DNA of 64,000 bases from Symsagittifera roscoffensis. Taxonomy: Eukaryota > Xenacoelomorpha > Acoela > Convolutidae. Of the stretch, positions 57,561 through 64,000 are shown in pieces. The position numbers and the translations under genes were made by a program. The DNA lies in contig NC_087062.1 in the NCBI RefSeq assembly GCF_963678635.1, positions 39,635,330 through 39,699,329 of the forward strand, given 5' to 3'. The notes under the pieces are model-generated. The model was given only the letters and a program-made list of their open reading frames with translations. It was not told where the DNA came from and searched no databases. The stretch's first letter is position 1, and each line of letters starts with the position of its first letter.

Positions 57561-58321
57561 CATTGAAGCTAAAGTGCTATTTGTAATGCAATAGTCTGTG
57601 TTAAAATCCTCAGCATTGGCTGTACTTAATAGCTGGATCAAAATGAACACATTTTGTCGCAACAATTGCATCGCAACAATATTTGGTACTTAGATTGGAA
57701 AAAAAAGAAATTTCATACTATCACAGAAGCTATGCTTGTGCAAACAAAGTTCTATTAGTTTCATACGAACTCTATTAGTATCTCTCAGAATTGTACAAAA
57801 AAATCAATCCTTTAAGAGAGTTGAATTGCAGATAAAAGTTCTTTAAACAGAAAAACGCCCATGACGCAGAGGCTTAACTGCACTTCAAACCATAAGAAAA
57901 AATTACAAAAGGCAATAAAAGGTTTAATCGCGAAAATAGGCTTTAAAGCGCTGTTTTTGTTGTTTGTAGCTGCAAAGGGAGGGGTCGTCCAAGTCGTGTC
58001 TCAATTATCGTTTCGTTTCAGTATTCCACAATCTAAGATTGCGCAAATTGATTAATCGTTTCGTATCGTACGCCAAACAGTAACTATGGTTCTCCCAGAT
58101 TTTGCTGTGAGCGAGAAGGCCCCTTCTGACAGTAGCGTTGAGCCCGTTCTAGGGAGCAGTTTTTAATTAGTGCGAAGAGCTGAGAAAAACCTCAACCCTT
58201 TATCTTGGTAGGTTAAGCCTTTTTACGACTGCAACGGGGTTGTCCCACAGGTCGTTAACTTGATCGTCAGGTCCTCGTACACATGTTAGCTTCGTGAAGC
58301 TTTGAATTACTAAAAAAATGG

Positions 58322-58765
58322 TTACAGGTTTCGAATCGCTAGCTTCCGAACAAAACTCTCAAAGTAACGTACAAGAGAATTGAGAAAAGTGTCATGAACA
58401 ACTTCAGCTCCCATTTGGACCCTTACCCTGAGTTTCACCACCTGGCAGCGCCCCCAAGTGAAACAGAACAATGCGCTAAGAGCAACATCAGGGTGCTTAA
58501 GAATGAGTGACATCACACATCTGCACGACGAAACTAACATTATGACATCTGCGCAAGTTGTTACATCGGACAACACAACACCGATGATCCATTTCATTTC
58601 TGGGTACTCCCTACCTCCCTTACAATTGAGAGCTTGTAAGATAATCCCGAAGAAGCTGCCAAACATCTGCAGCGTAACACATAGACTTCCAGAAAAGGTT
58701 TTTTCCTCGGTTCTCTCTACTAACTGAAAACTCTCCGCTTGAATCAGGCACGGAGTTTCAGTCAT
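58322..58765 (-). CDS. Unassigned 147-codon frame in intron 1
   Basis: Begins with ATG (58763-58765) and reads MTETPCLIQAESFQLVERTE, then a hydrophobic middle (MFGSFFGIILQAL, WIIGVVLSDV, VIMLVSSCRCVMSLIL) that could be membrane-associated. GC content is higher than in the surroundings. A TTTTCAG acceptor-like site and a GTAAGG donor-like site (58622-58623) frame part of it, so it may contain an exon in this or another frame. No homology recognised. It lies on the same strand as the host gene and inside its intron. Confidence 0.3.
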   Translation of the reverse strand: MTETPCLIQAESFQLVERTEEKTFSGSLCVTLQMFGSFFGIILQALNCKGGREYPEMKWIIGVVLSDVTTCADVIMLVSSCRCVMSLILKHPDVALSALFCFTWGRCQVVKLRVRVQMGAEVVHDTFLNSLVRYFESFVRKLAIRNL

Positions 58766-59309
58766 CTCTCCGCACCCCGAATAACCAGTCCTCTAGAATG
58801 GACATGTTTTAATAACATAAAAGCCTTCCTCTTGAGTGTACCATACAGAGAAGTTGTCGACACCAGCAAGAAGACGCTATCACTGGTACAGGTGGTTCGG
58901 TTTCTACGCCAGGTTTTCCCCTTAGAAATCCTGGAGATAAAGCAGTGAATAATTGTACGAGATAAAAAAAACAATTATTAACGCATATTCTCTATCTCTC
59001 AAACATAAGCGATCTATCCAATTCAATCAGAAATTCAAAGCAGAGATCGATGTAGCTAGAACAACAACAACAACAATAGTTGTGCACTTATTTGAGCAAA
59101 TTAGGTTGGAAAAAATAACTTGTATTATAACACAAGTGCTTGTTTATGCAGATCAGACAAAACGCGTAGTTTCTGATTGTAAAAATTCATCCAATTATGA
59201 AAATGACAGAAATACGTTTTCCTTAAGAAACTTATATTTTGTAGAAAGCTGACCGCTGGGAATTTTTTGGGAAAATAAATGACAAATCAGAAAGATTTCA
59301 ACCTGGCTA

Positions 59310-59545
59310 ATTAGACAATCGACTTCACTGTAGTAATAATCTTGCACCACCTTTGCCAGCGATAAGTGTCCGACATATTTAACATCTTCCTCGATGTCCT
59401 TTTCAAATGACTCCGCCCATCTGTCGTATACACTGCGCATCTCACTCTCCTCAGTATGCAGTCCCACATGCCCTAGACTTTCTGCACGACCACCAGTGAT
59501 CTTAGAATCTCCACTGTTTATCCCGTCATCTGTTTTAATACTCAT
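59310..59545 (-). CDS. METTL27: METTL27-like methyltransferase, first exon
   Basis: ATG at 59545 starts MSIKTDDGINSGDSKITGG, a polar N-terminus. It continues with SVYDRWAESFEKDIEEDVKY and VGHLSLAKVV, the YDxWA...YDxD-type motif that opens METTL27-family methyltransferases. The frame extends upstream only through a TTG, so the ATG is preferred. The 3' border is uncertain: possible donors are AAG|GTGGTG (about 59355), GAA|GTCGAT and CAG|GTTGAA (59304). Total protein would be about 240-250 residues, in line with the family. Confidence 0.65.
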
Positions 59546-60500
59546 GACAACAGAGTAGCACAAGCTACTTTCAATTCAATATAACTTCACCGGTTTGCCG
59601 TTCAATTTAATAATTTTTCGATCTACAACCACGGCCATTAGACACGAACTATTGGCAAACTTTCTGAAAAAAGTTGCAACTGATCAAAAACATGTAAAAT
59701 GCCGAAACATTTTTACGAAAATGTCGAAACAATTTTACGGAACTATCCTTTTTCTTACTTTGAATCCTTCGAGTTGTTCGGTAGCGCGGTCTAAGAGGTT
59801 ACGGTACCGTTTTTGAGTCTAAAAAAAAAGAAATTGCGCCGTGGTTGTATCAGTACAAATACAAGAACTACTGAAGAGATAAATATTATCGTTGCAACTC
59901 TCTCACTTTAGCACTAGCTTATAAAACTAAATCGGTAAATAAAACCATCAGTTCAAGCTCAAAGCATCAATATTGAAAGTTCATATCTTTATCTTATGAA
60001 CGTACGCTACTAAACAGATCAACCCAATATTCACTATATTGAGCTAATACCTATTATACAAATAAACCAGCAGTAAAATGCTTTTATACAATAATCCGAA
60101 AACGAATTTGTTGCTACTTGCAAATTTTTCCAAATACAAATTTACGACAACATTTTGGAATTTTTTCATGTACCCGGAAGAAAAACTGAACTTACTAAAC
60201 TTGCCCAGAGATGTAAACCTAATAAGTGCCCTACCCTGATTACCGTTCCCTTCATTATTGACTAGCATCATTTCTGAACCACTATATCGCATAAAGGCAA
60301 ACAAAACAGAAAACAATAGCAGCGAAAAGTTAACGCCAAAATCAAGGATTTGAATTTCTAAATTCTACACTCGCCACTAATTTCATCACTAAAAATTTCG
60401 CGCTGAGCGGAAAACCTGCTGGGGGTTGGTTTAGAAATAACCATCCCCGGTAATGAAGAAGCCATTTCTCTAATGAAGACCAAGAATCAGGTCTATCGTT
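59546..60500. other. Upstream region of the METTL27-like gene
   Basis: Would include its promoter, but no core element is recognised. TACAACCACGGC (about 59624) and GCCGTGGTTGTA (about 59838) form a widely spaced inverted pair. The 73-codon plus frame at 59595-59816 is not supported. Confidence 0.35.
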
Positions 60501-60539
60501 TAACTTAAAACTCTACGGCACCCGTTCTAACTGCTATTG

Positions 60540-61030
60540 GTGGACTGAGCTTCTATCCAAACACCAAAATCTGAAAAACTTCAAAACCTCCTCGAATGTG
60601 GGTCACCCATAAACAAGCGTGAAATCATCCTGTGGCACGATATTATTAGCAGCTCTATCAACGGTCACATAAGCAACAAAAGTTCAAAAGCCAAATTCGC
60701 GCAAAGTATTGCGAAATCTAACACAGTTATTAAACAACTTAAAACTGACACAAACGATCATAGAAAAACAAGCTCAAAACTTTCATCGAATCATTGAGTT
60801 CTGTAAAAAGTGGCAAAGTGGTTAAAAAAATCAATCCACCCTGTCAAATCAAATCCAACTCGGCATACGAGTACGTGGTATTACGGAAGAAACGGGAAGT
60901 CCAGACGAGCAAATGCCCTCTAACACATTCGCCGTAAAAAAACTTCTAAAATTTTTGAAAATCAAATATAAACGTCTAAGCAAAGTCCAACGCCTAGGAA
61001 AAATCAAAAACGACATTGGAGGGTCTCAGC
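60540..61030 (+). pseudogene. LINE ORF1-like remnant
   Basis: Plus-strand frames give KSEKLQNLLECGSPINKREI and ILWHDIISSSINGHISN, and further on IRVRGITEETGSPDEQM, AVKKLLKFLKIKYKRLSKVQ and RLGKIKN. The second part resembles the RRM-like region of LINE ORF1 proteins, ending just where the RPRP strand should follow. It is frame-shifted and truncated at the start of the intact LINE, which probably inserted into it. Confidence 0.4.
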
Positions 61031-61069
61031 CTAATTGTTGTGATAAACTTATTAAATAGTTTCATATAA

Positions 61070-61918
61070 ATGGCTCCGATCAAACGCACGAATCGAGCAA
61101 ATTCAACTGCTGAACAAGATGTGTGTAACAAATGTTCTGAGACGATTGGTGGATGGATCTTCTGCTACTCGTGTAGGAAGTGGATGCATGACAAGTGTTG
61201 TGGAATATCACCAGAACTCGTTCAACAGATCACCATGATTGACAACATTCAATACGTCTGTGGTGAGTGTCTGAAATCCAATGAACCAATCAATCAGAAA
61301 ATCTTGGACAACACCTTGGATAAGGTTATTACTCCAAAGATCGAAGTTATTTTATCTAATTTTACCGATAAACTTACTGAGAAATTTACTGAAATTGCTG
61401 GTACAGTTTCGAGCTCTGCTCAAACATACGCCGCAGTTGCTTCAACTCCTACTACAGTTCCAGCAATTTCTTCTCCTGTCGATAATACTTGGACTCGTGA
61501 ATTGAAAATTGATGGTATATCCGAAAACAGAGGTGATTTCAAATCGCAAACTGAATCTGATATTCACCATATTACTGCTATTTTGAATCACCTAGGTGAG
61601 GATTCTTTTGTTAAAGTTAGATCTTTCAAGCGCCTGGGAAAACGTATTGCTACCAGTACGCGCCCACGCACCTTACTTGTTGAATTTACTTCCCAATTTG
61701 ACTGTGTCAAAGTTTTATCTAAAGCTTACAAACTGCAATCCTTTCAATCTCCCATTTACATTTCAAAATCTCTGTCTCCTACTGAACAAATCAAATTGCG
61801 TAAAATATTGAAACTGAGGACTGATGTTTCCACCAAAGACAACATTCCAAAGAGCGATCTCAAGATAAAAAACCTGAAACTTTACCATAATAATGTGGAA
61901 ATTCCGTTACCCGAATGA
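61070..61918 (+). CDS. LINE ORF1 protein, PHD finger plus RRM-like domain
   Basis: 282 residues from ATG. A complete C4HC3 PHD finger is formed by C19, C22, C32, C35, H40, C43, C64 and C67. A Ser/Thr-rich linker follows (about 110-145), then an RRM-like region (about 145-250) with LKIDGISENRGD, ITAILNHLGE, KRLGKR and RPRTLLVEF, as in ORF1 proteins of CR1/L2/Jockey-group LINEs. It should bind element RNA, and the PHD finger could contact histone tails. The stop is TGA followed by CTAG, and ORF2 continues in the same frame. Confidence 0.85.
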   Translation: MAPIKRTNRANSTAEQDVCNKCSETIGGWIFCYSCRKWMHDKCCGISPELVQQITMIDNIQYVCGECLKSNEPINQKILDNTLDKVITPKIEVILSNFTDKLTEKFTEIAGTVSSSAQTYAAVASTPTTVPAISSPVDNTWTRELKIDGISENRGDFKSQTESDIHHITAILNHLGEDSFVKVRSFKRLGKRIATSTRPRTLLVEFTSQFDCVKVLSKAYKLQSFQSPIYISKSLSPTEQIKLRKILKLRTDVSTKDNIPKSDLKIKNLKLYHNNVEIPLPE

Positions 61919-61964
61919 CTAGCGGATTTGAGGTTGTGTCTTATCAACGCTCAAAGCTTGATAA
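61916..61964 (+). promoter_or_regulatory. Candidate stop-codon readthrough signal (UGA CUAG plus stem-loop)
   Basis: The ORF1 stop TGA (61916-61918) is followed by CTAGC. UGA-CUA(G) is a well-known high-readthrough context in alphaviruses and some animal genes. From 61941 to 61964, TTATCAA and TTGATAA pair around an inner GCT/AGC, giving a stem-loop 22 nt after the stop. The downstream reading frame is open for at least 694 codons in phase with ORF1. Confidence 0.6.
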
Positions 61965-64000
61965 CAAGTACTCAACGTCTCAAGCTACGCAACTTTCTGC
62001 TTTCTAACAACATTGATTTACTGTTTATCACCGAAACCTGGCTCTATGATGAGATAGAGAATCACGAAATCTTCCCTGCTTCTGGCTATCACGTCCTCAT
62101 GCGAATTGACAGAACTTCAGGAGCACATGGAGGAGTGCTTATTGCTGTCCGTGTGAGCCTGGAACTCAGTATTTTATCATCCTTTTCTTACTCTGATTTT
62201 TGCTGTTCTATCATTATTAATTTCCATAAAGCATTTTATAGTTTCTTATTGATTTACAATCCACCTCAAACTTCATTATTCAGAGTTGATTCTTCTGTGC
62301 TTGTTGAGGCTATGTTTAACCACCGTGATGAGGTTGTAAAATGTCTCGGTCGCAAAGTTGCGAAAGACCGAGTTGTTACCGCAGTTCTCGGTGACATCAA
62401 CCTTCCTGATGTCTGCTGGAGCTCACACACTGCTACTTCTGATTATTCAAACAAATTTTTGACAGCACTAGATGATCTTGACTTGCTTCAAATTGTTGAT
62501 TTCAGCACCATAGTTTCGGGCAATATCCTTGACTTGCTCTGCGTTTCAGATCCTCATCGATTCATAGTTTTTCGAGGTGCCACTGCTTTTTCTGATCATT
62601 TTCCTGTTTTTGCGCATGTATTTGCTGCAAGTTCAATTTCACATTTTACTACAAAGCGATCTGTCACTTACTCAAAAAGTAGTCTTAATTCAGAAAGTTT
62701 CAGTCGGGCTATATCGCCCTTATACTCTATCTTGCATTCTAACTGTCATAATGAGTTCATTGACAAGTTCAACGAAACTGTTTGTCAAGCACTTGATTCT
62801 TCATGTCGTAAAATTACGACTCGCAGAAAAGATTTTCCGTTCTATTTTTCATCTCATTCTATTCATATTGCTAATAAACTGAGAACTCCGAACAATTTGA
62901 ATTGTTTTAATCGCCAATATCTGTCTCAATTAGAGAATGATTTCTCAAACTCAGTTGAACTCGATAAAACTCTGCTGATTCAACGTTTTTCGCCGAATTC
63001 TTCCAAGCATGCTTTTATGTTTCTGGACCAATTTAAATCAACTCAACCTGTCCCTACTAAACTTTTTTGGGGACGCAAACAGGTCGAGAGCGATGTTTTA
63101 ATTAGTGAGACTTTCAATCAATATTTCGCTTCTGTTTATCAATTATCTGAAAATAGTCCTTCTGCTGGTGGTGGTTTGGCTGATTCGGAAATCAAACTTT
63201 CCGAAGTTGATGTCTCCCCCAGTATTGTTGGCGAGCTCCTGGCTAAATGCAAAGAGACTCGTTCTACAGATAATATACCTGCATTCATTTATAAATCCTG
63301 TCACAGCATTCTTTCTCCGCTTGTTTCTTTCCTTTTCTTATCCATTATACAATCTTGTGTTTGGCCCGATTCCTGGAAAACTGCACTCATCACTCCTGTT
63401 TTCAAATCTGGTTCTCCTTATGATATTACTAATTATCGGCCAGTTAGCATACTTCCTCCTCTTTCGCTCATCTTCGAGCGTATTTTGTTCAATTATATTT
63501 ACCCTCGAGTCCGATACAAAATTTCGAATGCTCAGCATGGATTCCGCAAGAAGCGTTCCACCATAACGCAAATGCTCTCATATCTAGATGAAGTATATCA
63601 CACTCATGATGCCAAAATTCCTTGCGCTGCCATGTATTTCGATTTTAGCAAAGCTTTCGATTCTGTCAGGCACGACATTCTTGTACAGAAGTTTGCTGCT
63701 TTTGGTTTTGACGATATTTTTACCGCTCTTTTGATTTCTTATCTTTCAAACCGTTTTCAATGTGTTAAAGTTCGAACAAGCATTTCCACCACTTTACCAG
63801 TTACTAGTGGTGTACCTCAAGGGAGCGTACTGGGTCCTCTGCTTTTCATATTGTTTATTAACGATCTTCCTGATATATTTAATCATTCAAACTGTTTTCT
63901 TTTCGCTGATGACTCAAAATTCATTTGTAAGACAAATTGCAGTGATTTACAGTCTGATGTGGACAGTTTCACTCATTGGTGTACTCAGAATGGTCTTAAA
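61919..64000 (+). CDS. LINE ORF2: endonuclease and reverse transcriptase (partial)
   Basis: Open for 694 codons to the window edge, with no ATG before codon 61. The apurinic-like endonuclease has N10 (CLINAQSL), E39 (FITETWL), D159 and N161 (LGDINLP) and S225-D226-H227. Reverse transcriptase has NYRPVSILP, FDFSKAFD (motif A, D575), GVPQGSVLGPLLF and FADD (D664, D665). All catalytic residues are present. It would nick the target and copy the element's RNA (target-primed reverse transcription). Because the endonuclease begins within about five residues of the ORF1 stop, an ORF1-ORF2 readthrough product is the simplest way to make it. Confidence 0.9.

Larger units (their letters stand above)
57041..59300 (-). 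other. Intron 1 of the METTL27-like gene
   Basis: About 2.2 kb. It contains a partial SINE (57219-57560) and an unassigned frame (58322-58765) and is otherwise unremarkable. Exon 1 donor phase is unresolved: the acceptor at 57040 needs a phase-2 donor, and the visible GT sites after exon 1 are phase 0 or 1. A small extra exon may lie here, or the acceptor may be further in (AAG at about 57029). Confidence 0.5.
61031..64000 (+). mobile_element. CR1/Jockey-group LINE, 5' part, apparently intact
   Basis: ORF1 (61070-61918) and ORF2 (from 61919 to the window end without a stop) are undamaged, with endonuclease and reverse transcriptase motifs complete. The 5' boundary is inferred from where the older ORF1 remnant stops. 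The 3' part is outside the window, so no target duplication can be read. Confidence 0.85.

Noticed and set aside
59770-59815. tRNA-like stretch (GGTAGCGCGGTCTAAGAGG)
   Set aside because: No matching B box or closing acceptor stem follows.
61281-63566. Other plus and minus open frames over the intact LINE (for example 62577-62882, 63105-63566)
   Set aside because: Out-of-frame shadows of ORF1 and ORF2.

Overview
This is a eukaryotic, almost certainly invertebrate metazoan, nuclear window. It is AT-rich, mostly intergenic or intronic, and dominated by transposable elements and their decay products. The evidence is spliced coding exons with GT/AG borders, LINE, BEL/Pao, Ty3-type, hAT-like and virus-like DNA-polymerase fragments, tRNA-derived SINEs, and a 200-N scaffold gap (30147-30346). 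I cannot name the species. No rRNA, functional tRNA, CRISPR or operon structure is visible.

Layout. 1-13.7 kb: two large repeats (called A and B here) in duplicated and inverted arrangement. The inverted copy of A carries a decayed LINE (6742-10252) whose empty site survives at about 715-745. A hAT-like MITE (10881-11269) sits between the inverted A arm and the second B copy. 13.7-14.3 kb: a broken BEL/Pao integrase. 16.0-25.2 kb: a complete Ty3-type LTR element on the minus strand with 2.35-kb LTRs, PBS, PPT and a 5-bp TSD, but with reverse transcriptase and RNase H cleanly missing between protease and integrase. 24.6-27.4 kb: a 1.43-kb tandem duplication straddling the end of that element. 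27.4-41.2 kb: AT-rich DNA with at least five copies of a hairpin-ended family that resembles non-autonomous Helentrons, a relic of a protein-primed family-B DNA polymerase of the Polinton/adintovirus type (about 30.9-34.7 kb, minus strand), several hAT-like MITEs, and a foldback element with CCCGGGTTGACC ends. 41.6-46.1 kb: a long direct duplication. 44-55 kb: scattered arrays of a diverged repeat of about 170-190 bp, mixed with tRNA-derived SINEs. 54.4-59.5 kb: one convincing host gene on the minus strand, a METTL27-like SAM methyltransferase in at least three exons with repeat-filled introns. 61.0-64.0 kb: the 5' part of an intact-looking CR1/Jockey-group LINE.

The strongest unusual signal is in that last LINE. 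Its ORF1 (PHD finger plus RRM-like region) ends in TGA CTAG, and the endonuclease-reverse transcriptase ORF continues in the same frame directly after that stop. ORF2 has no ATG until codon 61, past an essential endonuclease residue, and a stem-loop lies 22 nt downstream of the stop. UGA-CUAG is the classic stop-codon readthrough context, so ORF2 is plausibly made by programmed readthrough.
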